A DNA stretch of 64,000 nucleotides. Source: Phocoenobacter uteri (GTDB taxonomy: Bacteria; Pseudomonadota; Gammaproteobacteria; Enterobacterales; Pasteurellaceae). Position 1 is the first letter of the stretch. Every line of letters starts with the position of its first letter. Positions 1 through 8,293 of this stretch are shown here, in pieces. Position numbers and translations under genes: made by a program. The stretch is from NCBI RefSeq assembly GCF_900454895.1, contig NZ_UGTA01000001.1, forward strand, positions 1,984,001 through 2,048,000. The letters are read 5' to 3'. Under the pieces are notes generated by a model. That model was not told the DNA's origin. It made no database searches and saw nothing but the letters and a program-made list of their open reading frames with translations.

Positions 1-45
1 AGATTAGTGTTGTCAATGTAAGACATTTATTTTTAAGGAAGCAAA

Positions 46-678
46 ATGAAAAAATTATTATTAAAAAGTAGCCTTGTGGCGTTATTAGGTCTAGCAAGTT
101 TTAATGCAACAGCGTTTGAACCAACTTTAGGCAAGGATTATATTGAAGTCAGCCAAGCCCCTGTGGCACAAAAAGAAGTGGTTGAGTTTTTCTCTTTCTA
201 CTGCCCGCATTGTTATAACTTTGAAATGGAATATAAAATTCCAAGTTTAATCAAGGAAAAATTACCAAAAGACGTGACGATGAAGCAATATCACGTGAGT
301 TTTTTAGGTAAGGAAGGAAAAGACTTAACGCGCGCATGGTCACTTGCAATGGCAATGGGCGTAGAAGATAAAGTAAAAACCCCGTTATTTGAAGCGGTGC
401 AAGGGCATAAAATCAATTCAATGGATGATATTAGAGCGTTGTTTATTGAAAATGGGATTTCAGCTGAGCAATTTGATGGTGGAATCAATAGTTTTGCTGT
501 GAATGGATTGGTGAAAAAGCAAGAAGATTTAGCAGAATCGTTAAATGTTCAAGGTGTGCCAGCTTTCTTCGTGGATAATAAATATCAAGTAAACAATGAA
601 GGTTTCTCTGATGTGAAAACGAACGAAGAATTTATTCAGCGTTATATCGATATTGTGCTGTCTCTTACAGAAAAGTAA
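46..678 (+). CDS. dsbA: Thiol:disulfide interchange protein DsbA
   Basis: Periplasmic oxidoreductase that introduces disulfide bonds into newly exported proteins and is itself reoxidised by DsbB. The 210-residue product starts with a Sec signal peptide (about residues 1-23, ending ATA before FEP). The mature part has a thioredoxin fold with the catalytic Cys-Pro-His-Cys at residues 53-56 and a cis-proline loop (GVPAF) near residue 180, with the helical domain between them. Length fits the family. The ATG follows an AAGGA ribosome site. A strong hairpin terminator follows, so it is transcriptionally separate from the glycogen genes; what lies upstream is outside the window. Confidence 0.97.
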   Translation: MKKLLLKSSLVALLGLASFNATAFEPTLGKDYIEVSQAPVAQKEVVEFFSFYCPHCYNFEMEYKIPSLIKEKLPKDVTMKQYHVSFLGKEGKDLTRAWSLAMAMGVEDKVKTPLFEAVQGHKINSMDDIRALFIENGISAEQFDGGINSFAVNGLVKKQEDLAESLNVQGVPAFFVDNKYQVNNEGFSDVKTNEEFIQRYIDIVLSLTEK

Positions 679-702
679 TTCTTAGAAAGTAAGTCATTTT
701 AA

Positions 703-749
703 ACTATTTCGATGCATAAGAAAAACTTATGCATCGGAATAGTTTTTTT
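703..749 (+). terminator. Rho-independent terminator of dsbA
   Basis: A long near-perfect stem (CTATTTCGATGCATAAG against CTTATGCATCGGAATAG, loop AAAAA) is followed by seven T residues, about 25 bases after the dsbA stop. Confidence 0.9.
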
Positions 750-1143
750 ATTTGATAAAGATCATAATTTATAATGTAAACGGTTGCTTTTTATCAATAA
801 GGTTGTAATATTGCCGTAACAATCATTTTAGTTAAGGTTGTCAGATGATTATTGCGGAGCAAATACAACATAAATACACGGAAAGAGTGCTGATGCCAAC
901 TTTTTGGGCTGATGGCTTTTTTTGGCATTTGTATTTCATATGCTTAGATATGATACGTTCCGTTCCTTTTTCCTCCTTATCTTTGCTACGCACCTTTATT
1001 TCTCAACTAACAACCTTCTCCTTTTTATTTTCAATATTAAATAATCTCCCTTTACGCATATTGCCTTTTTTTACTTCACTATTGTTATCTATATTTAACA
1101 AGGCTTATTTATGCGTAATACTTAACAATGATAGGCAGGATTT
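750..1143 (+). other. Leader region upstream of the glycogen operon
   Basis: About 390 bases without a convincing gene. It should hold the glg promoter, but I cannot place -35/-10 boxes with confidence. A hairpin can form from ATGCCAA (893-899) and TTGGCAT (922-928). From 955 to 1070 the strand is strongly pyrimidine-rich. An open frame at 845-1150 covers most of it, but its Phe/Leu/Ser-rich composition follows from that skew, and it overlaps the glgB start, so I treat the stretch as an untranslated leader. Confidence 0.4.
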
Positions 1144-3333
1144 ATGGTAACGGAATTAGTATCACAAGCAGAAATAGACGCTTTTTTTAATGGGCAGCAC
1201 TCAAACCCCTTTGCTGTGTTAGGTATGCACGAGACAGATAATGGCATCGAAATTCGTACATTATTACCTGATGCGACACGGGTGTTAGTGATTGAGAGAG
1301 AAAATCAGCAAATTTTATTCGAATTATTACCGCTTGATGAACGTGGTTTTTTTGCGGGAATCACACCAGATACCCATTCTTTTTACGATTATCAATTACA
1401 GGTTTTTTGGGGTAATGAATCCCAAATAATTGAAGATCCTTACCGTTTCCATTTGATGGTGGATGAATTAGATAACTGGCTGCTTTCTGAAGGTTCGCAT
1501 CACCGTCCTTATGAAATTTTAGGGGCTCACTTTACAGAATGTGATGGTATTTCAGGTGTGGTTTTCCGTCTTTGGGCACCGAATGCGAAACGAGTTTCAG
1601 TGGTGGGGGATTTTAACTATTGGGACGGTCGTCGTCATCCAATGCAAAAACATTTTGAAAGTGGGATTTGGGAGCTGTTTTTACCCAAAGTGTCACTTGG
1701 GCAGTTTTATAAATTTGAACTGATTGATTGTAATGATCAACTTCGTTTAAAAGCGGATCCTTACGCATTTAGTTCTCAATTACGTCCTGATACTGCATCG
1801 CAAGTGAGTATGTTGCCAGAAATTGTGCCAATGACAGAACAGCGTCGTAAGGCAAATCAATCCGATCAACCGATTTCTATTTATGAAGTCCATTTAGGTT
1901 CGTGGCGTCGTAATCTCGAAAATAATTATTGGCTTAATTACGATCAAATTGCTGATGAGCTGATTCCTTATGTTAAAGAGATGGGCTTTACCCATATCGA
2001 ATTTTTACCTCTTTCAGAGTTTCCTTTTGATGGCTCGTGGGGTTATCAGCCAATTGGATTATATTCTCCAACGAGTCGCTTTGGTTCACCAGAAGGATTT
2101 AAACGTTTAATCGAGAAAGCACACAAAGAAGGCATAAATGTGATTTTAGATTGGGTACCTGGTCATTTCCCAAGTGATACACACGGTTTAGTGGCGTTTG
2201 ATGGCACTGCATTATATGAACACGCAGATCCAAGAGAAGGTTATCATCAAGATTGGAATACGCTGATTTATAACTATGGCCGTAATGAAGTGCGTAATTT
2301 CTTAGTAAGTAATGCGTTGTATTGGTTGGAATGTTTTGGCTTAGATGGGATCCGTGTTGATGCAGTGGCGTCAATGATTTATCGAGATTATAGCCGTAAG
2401 GAAGGAGAATGGATCCCAAATCAATATGGCGGACGTGAAAATTTAGAAGCAATAGAATTTTTAAAACAAACCAACTATTTAATCAATAAAGAGATGAATG
2501 GTGCAGTTTCTTTTGCGGAAGAGTCGACCTCTTTTGCAGGCGTAACCCACAGTTTGGAAAATGGTGGGCTAGGCTTTAATTTTAAATGGAATATGGGGTG
2601 GATGAATGACACTTTATCCTATATGCAAAAAGATCCGATTTACCGCAAGCACCATCATAATCAAATGACTTTTGGAATGATGTATCAATACAGTGAAAAC
2701 TTTGTATTGCCCCTTTCTCACGATGAAGTGGTACACGGAAAATCCTCTTTATTGGGCAAAATGCCGGGCGATACTTGGCAGAAATTTGCAAATTTACGTG
2801 CTTATTATGGCTATATGTGGGGTCACCCAGGTAAGAAATTGCTCTTTATGGGTAATGAATTTGCACAAGGGCGTGAGTGGAATTATCAAGAAAGTTTGGA
2901 CTGGTTCTTATTAGATGAGCAACAGGGTGGTGGCTGGCATAAAGGGGTGCAGGATTTTGTTAAAGATCTTAATCATACTTACCAGCAAAACGCTCCATTA
3001 TTTGAATTAGATTGTGATCCAAATGGCTTTGAGTGGTTAGTGGTTGATGATGCACAAAACTCTGTATTTGCCTTTGAGCGTCGTAGCCGTAATGGCGAGC
3101 GAGTTATTGTTATCAGTAACTTTACCCCAGTTCCACATAATGAATATCGTATTGGTGTCAATGAAATGGGGACATATACGGAGATTTTAAATTCTGATGC
3201 TCAAGTTTATATGGGATCAAATATCGGAAATTTAGGTAGAGTGGAGGCCGAAGCTATTGGCTCTCACGGAAAAGCACAATCTATTAAGGTTACTGTTCCG
3301 CCATTGGCAACAATCTATTTAAAATTAAGTTAG
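1144..3333 (+). CDS. glgB: 1,4-alpha-glucan branching enzyme GlgB
   Basis: Cytoplasmic GH13 enzyme that cuts alpha-1,4 glucan chains and rejoins them as alpha-1,6 branches during glycogen synthesis. The 729 residues equal the usual enterobacterial length. An N1 and a CBM48 domain (RLWAPNAKRVSVVGDFNYW near 140) precede the TIM barrel. Catalytic signatures are visible: the nucleophile Asp in DGIRVDAVASMIYRDY, the acid Glu in FAEESTSF, and the third Asp in LSHDEVVHGKSS. The C-terminal beta domain ends PPLATIYLKL. The ATG sits a few bases after an AGGCAGGA ribosome site. It is the first gene of glgBXCAP, 50 bases from glgX. Confidence 0.97.
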   Translation: MVTELVSQAEIDAFFNGQHSNPFAVLGMHETDNGIEIRTLLPDATRVLVIERENQQILFELLPLDERGFFAGITPDTHSFYDYQLQVFWGNESQIIEDPYRFHLMVDELDNWLLSEGSHHRPYEILGAHFTECDGISGVVFRLWAPNAKRVSVVGDFNYWDGRRHPMQKHFESGIWELFLPKVSLGQFYKFELIDCNDQLRLKADPYAFSSQLRPDTASQVSMLPEIVPMTEQRRKANQSDQPISIYEVHLGSWRRNLENNYWLNYDQIADELIPYVKEMGFTHIEFLPLSEFPFDGSWGYQPIGLYSPTSRFGSPEGFKRLIEKAHKEGINVILDWVPGHFPSDTHGLVAFDGTALYEHADPREGYHQDWNTLIYNYGRNEVRNFLVSNALYWLECFGLDGIRVDAVASMIYRDYSRKEGEWIPNQYGGRENLEAIEFLKQTNYLINKEMNGAVSFAEESTSFAGVTHSLENGGLGFNFKWNMGWMNDTLSYMQKDPIYRKHHHNQMTFGMMYQYSENFVLPLSHDEVVHGKSSLLGKMPGDTWQKFANLRAYYGYMWGHPGKKLLFMGNEFAQGREWNYQESLDWFLLDEQQGGGWHKGVQDFVKDLNHTYQQNAPLFELDCDPNGFEWLVVDDAQNSVFAFERRSRNGERVIVISNFTPVPHNEYRIGVNEMGTYTEILNSDAQVYMGSNIGNLGRVEAEAIGSHGKAQSIKVTVPPLATIYLKLS

Positions 3334-3345
3334 TAAGGTGAGTAA

Positions 3346-3370
3346 AACTAAGAGAACATTTCTCTTAGTT
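3346..3370 (+). repeat. Perfect hairpin between glgB and glgX
   Basis: A 10-bp perfect inverted repeat (AACTAAGAGA / TCTCTTAGTT) with a 5-base loop, starting 12 bases after the glgB stop. No T-run follows, so it is probably an mRNA processing or stability element, not a terminator. Confidence 0.6.
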
Positions 3371-3383
3371 AAAAGTGGATAGA

Positions 3384-5363
3384 ATGAAAAAGATAACATT
3401 AGGGAAGCCGTATCCTTTAGGCTGTACCCTTAGACCTAAAAAAGGATTTAAAGGATTCAATTTTGCTATTTTCTCTTCAAAAGCGGTGGCAGTGGAACTG
3501 TGTCTTTTTGATGAAAATAATTGGCAAGAAATTCGTTTACCGATGTATGAAACAGATGATATTTGGCACATCTGGTTATCGGAAGTGAATCACGGAATGA
3601 AATATGGCTATCGTATGTATGGCGATGGCTTAAATCCAAATAAATTGATTCTTGATCCTTATGCTAAAGAGGTGATCGGAAAGCCGGATCTGAGTAGTAC
3701 GGAAAAAAGATCGTGGTTTTTATTAGATGATCCAAGAGATAACGCCCACCTTGCACCTAAAGCGGTCATTTTTGAAGATAAATTTGCGTGGCAAGATGAT
3801 CAAGCTCCAAACATTGCTTGGGCGGACACCATTATTTATGAAGCAAATGTAAAAGGATTAACCAAATTACGTGAAGATCTGCCAGAAGATATTCGAGGCA
3901 CTTATGCTGGCGTGGCTCACCCTAAAATGATTGCTTATTTAAAAGAGCTAGGGATTACGACCTTAGAGCTATTGCCTATCAATTATCATTTAGATGAACC
4001 GCATTTACAGGAAAAAGGGTTACAGAATTATTGGGGCTATAATCCACTGGCGATGTTTGCGGTAGAACCAAAATATTGGTCGGGAAGAAAAGGCACCTCA
4101 CCACTTTCAGAATTTAAAGCAATGGTACAAGCTTTGCATAAAGCGGGGATTGAAGTGGTACTTGATGTGGTGTTTAACCACAGTGCAGAATCGGAAAAAC
4201 ATTTTCCTACGTTTTGTCAGCGTGGTATTGATGATGAAACCTATTATTGGCGGAATGATCAAGGGGAATATATCAATGCAACGGGCTGTGGCAATATGCT
4301 CAACGTCTCTTCTGATATTGGGCGTCGTTGGGTGATTGATTGTTTAAGATACTGGGTTGAAGAGTGCCACGTAGATGGTTTTCGCTTTGATTTAGCACCC
4401 ACCTTAGGGCGAGAAACACCGGCGTTTAATCCGAATGCAAAATTATTTCAAGAAATTGCCGAAGTACCGAGCTTACAGAAATGTAAATTTATTGCCGAGC
4501 CTTGGGATATTGGTGAAGGGGGTTATCAAGTCGGGAATTTCCCTGTCTATTTTTCAGAATGGAATGATCATTTCCGTGATGATATGTGCCGTTTCTGGCT
4601 TCAAAAAAGTGGCAGATTAGATATGTTTGCTCAACGTTTTGCAGGTTCGAGTGATATTTATCGACGAGAGGGATACCTACCCCACAATTCTATCAATTTT
4701 ATTACTGCCCACGATGGTTTTACCCTTAGAGATTTGGTGAGTTATAACCATAAGCATAATGTTGCCAATGGCGAGAATAATCGTGATGGACGAGATGAAA
4801 ATTACAGTAACAATCAGGGGTTTGAAGGTTCATTAGGGGCATCCTCAACCGTAGAAGCAATGCGTTTAGTTCATTGTTGTGCATTACTAACCAGCCTATT
4901 ATTAGCAAATGGGACACCAATGTTGCTGGCAGGCGATGAATTTGGTAATTCGCAATATGGTAATAACAATGCCTACTGCCAAGATAATGACATTGCGTGG
5001 CTGAAATGGAATGATTTTCAGCAAACGTTTTTTGAGCTAACAAAACAGATAATTACGATACGTAAAGCTTTACCAAAGACATTAAAAGATAACTGGTGGC
5101 AACTCAATGAGGTGCAGTGGTTTAATGTTGAAGGGCATTTGATGGATATTACAGATTGGCACAATGTAGAAAAAAAAGCATTTCAAATTCAATTAGATAA
5201 TCAATGGCTATTCGTCATAAATGGAAAAGCAGGTTTACAGCAATTTCAGTTACCAGAAGGCGAATGGCAAGCGGTCATATTTGATCCAAAATTTACATTA
5301 AATGGAAAAATTTTTGATGTAGAAGATGTGTCATTTTCTATTTTGAAGAAAGTATTTCATTAA
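3384..5363 (+). CDS. glgX: Glycogen debranching enzyme GlgX
   Basis: GH13 isoamylase-type enzyme that hydrolyses alpha-1,6 branches of phosphorylase-limit dextrin, working with GlgP in glycogen breakdown. From the ATG at 3384 it has 659 residues, close to the E. coli enzyme. A CBM48 domain (LGCTLRPKKGFKGFNFAIFS) precedes the barrel. Catalytic elements are DGFRFDLAPTLGR (Asp), FIAEPWDIGEGGY (Glu) and FITAHDGFTLRDLVSY (Asp). An in-frame GTG three codons earlier is possible, but ATG then AAA fits better. It lies between glgB and glgC in the operon. Confidence 0.95.
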   Translation: MKKITLGKPYPLGCTLRPKKGFKGFNFAIFSSKAVAVELCLFDENNWQEIRLPMYETDDIWHIWLSEVNHGMKYGYRMYGDGLNPNKLILDPYAKEVIGKPDLSSTEKRSWFLLDDPRDNAHLAPKAVIFEDKFAWQDDQAPNIAWADTIIYEANVKGLTKLREDLPEDIRGTYAGVAHPKMIAYLKELGITTLELLPINYHLDEPHLQEKGLQNYWGYNPLAMFAVEPKYWSGRKGTSPLSEFKAMVQALHKAGIEVVLDVVFNHSAESEKHFPTFCQRGIDDETYYWRNDQGEYINATGCGNMLNVSSDIGRRWVIDCLRYWVEECHVDGFRFDLAPTLGRETPAFNPNAKLFQEIAEVPSLQKCKFIAEPWDIGEGGYQVGNFPVYFSEWNDHFRDDMCRFWLQKSGRLDMFAQRFAGSSDIYRREGYLPHNSINFITAHDGFTLRDLVSYNHKHNVANGENNRDGRDENYSNNQGFEGSLGASSTVEAMRLVHCCALLTSLLLANGTPMLLAGDEFGNSQYGNNNAYCQDNDIAWLKWNDFQQTFFELTKQIITIRKALPKTLKDNWWQLNEVQWFNVEGHLMDITDWHNVEKKAFQIQLDNQWLFVINGKAGLQQFQLPEGEWQAVIFDPKFTLNGKIFDVEDVSFSILKKVFH

Positions 5364-5407
5364 CAAATTGAATTCAATGGTGAATTTAAGAAAAACAAGG
5401 AGTGACT

Positions 5408-6715
5408 ATGAGTAGTATGACAAAATCCCCAAATAAATATGAAGTGGTAAAAGACACACTAGTGCTGATTTTAGCCGGTGGTAGAGGGTCTCGTCTTCAT
5501 GAACTAACGGATAAGCGTGCAAAACCAGCCCTTTATTTTGGTGGTAATCGTCGCATTATTGATTTTGCATTATCTAATTGTATTAACTCTGGGCTAAACC
5601 GTATTGGCGTTGTGACCCAATATGCCGCCCATTCATTGTTACGCCATTTACAAAAAGGCTGGTCTTTTTTGCCACAGGAACGAGGCGAATTTGTAGATAT
5701 GTTGCCCGCTCGTCAGCAAATTGATGATTCAACGTGGTATCGTGGTACAGCAGACGCCGTTTATCAAAATATGGCGATTTTGCGTAATCATTATCGCCCG
5801 AAATATGTGCTAATTTTGGCGGGGGATCATATTTATAAACAAGATTATAGCCAAATGCTACTGGATCATATTTCAAGTGGGGCAAAATGTACCGTTGGCT
5901 GTATTGAAGTAGAACGTAAAATTGCCTCCGAATTTGGTGTGATGGCAGTTGATGAAAACTTAAAAGTGAAATCTTTTGTGGAAAAACCAGAAAATCCTCC
6001 TGCGATGATTGGTCGACCTGATATGTCTCTTGCTTCAATGGGAATTTATGTGTTTGACGCAGATTATTTATATGAAGTGTTAGAAAAAGAAGTGGAAACC
6101 CCTTACACCTCCCACGATTTTGGTAAGGATATTTTACCGCGTACTTTAAAAGAAGGTGTATTGTATGCACACCCATTTAGCCGTTCTTGTATGGGACGTA
6201 ATACGGAAGGTGAAATTTACTGGCGTGATGTGGGGACATTAGACAGCTTCTGGCAATCAAATATTGATTTAGTTTCTGAACATCCGCAACTAGATATTTA
6301 TGATCAACGTTGGCCAATTCGTGGTAATCCAATTCAAGCCTATCCTTCAAAATTTTTCTATAAAAAAGCCAATTGCAAGGCGGTGGATAATTCATTGATT
6401 TCTGGCGGTTGTGTGATTACTGACGCTGAAATTAGTCATTCGGTACTGTTTGACCATATTATTGTAAAAGAAGGTTCAACGGTAGAATATAGTGTGATAT
6501 TGCCACAGGTGACTATCGGTAAAAATTGTACATTAAGAAATTGTATTATTGATCGCCATGTCGTTATTCCGGATGGTACGGAAATCGGTGTAAATTTAGA
6601 AGAAGATCGTCAGCGTTTTAGAGTGAGTAGCTCGAGTAAAGTAGTTTTAGTCACTAAGCCGATGATTGAAAAGTTACAAGGTAAAAAAATCGCTCATGAA
6701 GAGCATTTAGATTAA
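5408..6715 (+). CDS. glgC: Glucose-1-phosphate adenylyltransferase GlgC
   Basis: Makes ADP-glucose from ATP and glucose-1-phosphate, the committed and allosterically controlled step of bacterial glycogen synthesis. About 435 residues. The N-terminal nucleotidyltransferase carries LILAGGRGSRLHELTDKRAK and the fold continues through EKPENPP and DMSLASMGIYVF. The C-terminal third is the left-handed beta-helix (TIGKNCTLRNCIIDRHVVIP). The ATG at 5408 is chosen because AAGGAG lies five bases upstream; the GTG at 5402 overlaps that site. Third gene of the operon, 44 bases after glgX. Confidence 0.96.
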   Translation: MSSMTKSPNKYEVVKDTLVLILAGGRGSRLHELTDKRAKPALYFGGNRRIIDFALSNCINSGLNRIGVVTQYAAHSLLRHLQKGWSFLPQERGEFVDMLPARQQIDDSTWYRGTADAVYQNMAILRNHYRPKYVLILAGDHIYKQDYSQMLLDHISSGAKCTVGCIEVERKIASEFGVMAVDENLKVKSFVEKPENPPAMIGRPDMSLASMGIYVFDADYLYEVLEKEVETPYTSHDFGKDILPRTLKEGVLYAHPFSRSCMGRNTEGEIYWRDVGTLDSFWQSNIDLVSEHPQLDIYDQRWPIRGNPIQAYPSKFFYKKANCKAVDNSLISGGCVITDAEISHSVLFDHIIVKEGSTVEYSVILPQVTIGKNCTLRNCIIDRHVVIPDGTEIGVNLEEDRQRFRVSSSSKVVLVTKPMIEKLQGKKIAHEEHLD

Positions 6716-6735
6716 AGTGATTATTTGAATGAATT

Positions 6736-6765
6736 TGTAGAGGTGAGAAATGGCTTGCCTCTACA
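6736..6765 (+). repeat. Hairpin between glgC and glgA
   Basis: TGTAGAGG and CCTCTACA form an 8-bp stem with a 14-base loop between two genes of one operon. A weak T-rich stretch follows, so partial termination or mRNA processing are both possible. Similar compact stems occur at 13671, 20775 and 27071. Confidence 0.55.
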
Positions 6766-6810
6766 ATATTGTTTTTATATTAGCAAGGAAATATTAAAAG
6801 GATAAATTAA

Positions 6811-8235
6811 ATGAGAGTATTACACGTTTGTTCAGAGTTATATCCCCTTTTAAAAACTGGTGGGTTAGCTGACGTGATCGGTGCGTTACCTTTCGCACAG
6901 AAAGAAATTGGTATTGATGCAAGAATAGTATTACCCGCCTACCCAGCCATTATGACAGGCATACCGAATACAGTAATTGTGCATGAATTTGATAATTTTG
7001 CGGGACATATCGTATTACGTTATGGCGAATATAATGGTGTTGGGATTTACTTAATTGATGCACCACATTTATATGCTCGTGAGGGCAATCCTTATTATGG
7101 TGAAAATTATCAAGACTATGCGGATAATTATAAACGCTTTGCCTTGTTAGGTTGGGTAGGGGCAGAGCTAGCAACAGGATTAGATAGCTGGTGGCGTGCA
7201 GAAGTGGTTCACGCCCATGATTGGCATGCAGGTTTAGTGAGTGCCTATTTAGCGCATAAGGGTCGTCCGGCAAAATCTATTTTTACGATTCATAATTTGG
7301 CTTATCAGGGTAATTTTTCAGCTCATCATTTATATGAAATTGGCTTGCCGAGTGAAATGTTTAATATCAATGGATTAGAATTACACGGTCAAATTTCTTA
7401 TTTAAAATCAGGGCTTTATTATTCTGATAAAGTCACAGCGGTGAGTCCAACCTATGCGAAAGAGATTACCACACCAGAATTTGGTTACGGCTTAGAAGGT
7501 TTACTCACAACATTAACGCAGCAAGGTAAATTATTTGGTGTGCTCAATGGTGTGGATGAAACGATTTGGCATCCTAATAATGATCCTTATATTCAAGATC
7601 ATTATAAACTTAAATTTATGACCAAAAAACGTCATAACAAACAGAAATTACAATCTTATTTTAATCTACCACAGCAAGCAGAGGCATTGTTATTTGTAAT
7701 GGTGACACGCTTAACGGAGCAAAAAGGGGTGGATTTATTGATTGAGAGTGCCGAAGAGATTGTCAAACAAGGTGGGCAACTTATTATTCTTGGATCAGGG
7801 GCGGCAGAATTGGAGCAGAGCATTGATGAACTTGCAACACGTTATCCTGAAAATATTGCGGTGAGAATTGGCTATGATGAAGCATTATCTCACTTAATTA
7901 TTGCCGGTGGCGATGTGATTTTAGTTCCTAGTCGTTTTGAGCCTTGCGGATTAACCCAATTATACGGCTTGAAATATGGCACTTTGCCATTAGTTCGAGC
8001 AACAGGTGGATTAGCGGATACCGTCGTCAATAGTACATCAGAAAATATAAAATCACGCACGGCGACGGGGTTTGTATTTGATGAAGCAACCTCAGAAGCA
8101 TTAAGCCAAGCGATAGGCAATGCCTTTACATTGTGGCAGAAACAACGTTTATGGTTTAGCGTACGAACTGTTGCAATGGAGCAAGATTTTAGTTGGAAGA
8201 TTGCAGCAGAAAATTACAAACAGTTATATCAATAA
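6811..8235 (+). CDS. glgA: Glycogen synthase GlgA
   Basis: GT5 glycosyltransferase that adds glucose from ADP-glucose to the non-reducing end of the growing glucan. The 474 residues match the family. The ADP-glucose loop LLKTGGLADVIGALP is at residues 14-28, and the C-terminal GT-B domain has VTRLTEQKGVDLL and SRFEPCGLTQLYGLKYGTLPLVRATGGL, which holds the catalytic-site glutamate. The ATG follows AAAGGATAAATTAA. Together with GlgC and GlgB it forms the synthetic half of the operon. Confidence 0.97.
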   Translation: MRVLHVCSELYPLLKTGGLADVIGALPFAQKEIGIDARIVLPAYPAIMTGIPNTVIVHEFDNFAGHIVLRYGEYNGVGIYLIDAPHLYAREGNPYYGENYQDYADNYKRFALLGWVGAELATGLDSWWRAEVVHAHDWHAGLVSAYLAHKGRPAKSIFTIHNLAYQGNFSAHHLYEIGLPSEMFNINGLELHGQISYLKSGLYYSDKVTAVSPTYAKEITTPEFGYGLEGLLTTLTQQGKLFGVLNGVDETIWHPNNDPYIQDHYKLKFMTKKRHNKQKLQSYFNLPQQAEALLFVMVTRLTEQKGVDLLIESAEEIVKQGGQLIILGSGAAELEQSIDELATRYPENIAVRIGYDEALSHLIIAGGDVILVPSRFEPCGLTQLYGLKYGTLPLVRATGGLADTVVNSTSENIKSRTATGFVFDEATSEALSQAIGNAFTLWQKQRLWFSVRTVAMEQDFSWKIAAENYKQLYQ

Positions 8236-8293
8236 TTAAAAAAACATAAAAGTATCTATTTTTATATATTCAAAATTGGAGGAGAAGCAAATT

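Noticed and set aside
845..1150. A 101-codon open frame upstream of glgB
   Set aside because: Its Phe/Leu/Ser-rich translation follows from pyrimidine skew, it overlaps the glgB start, and it shows no family motif or good ribosome site.
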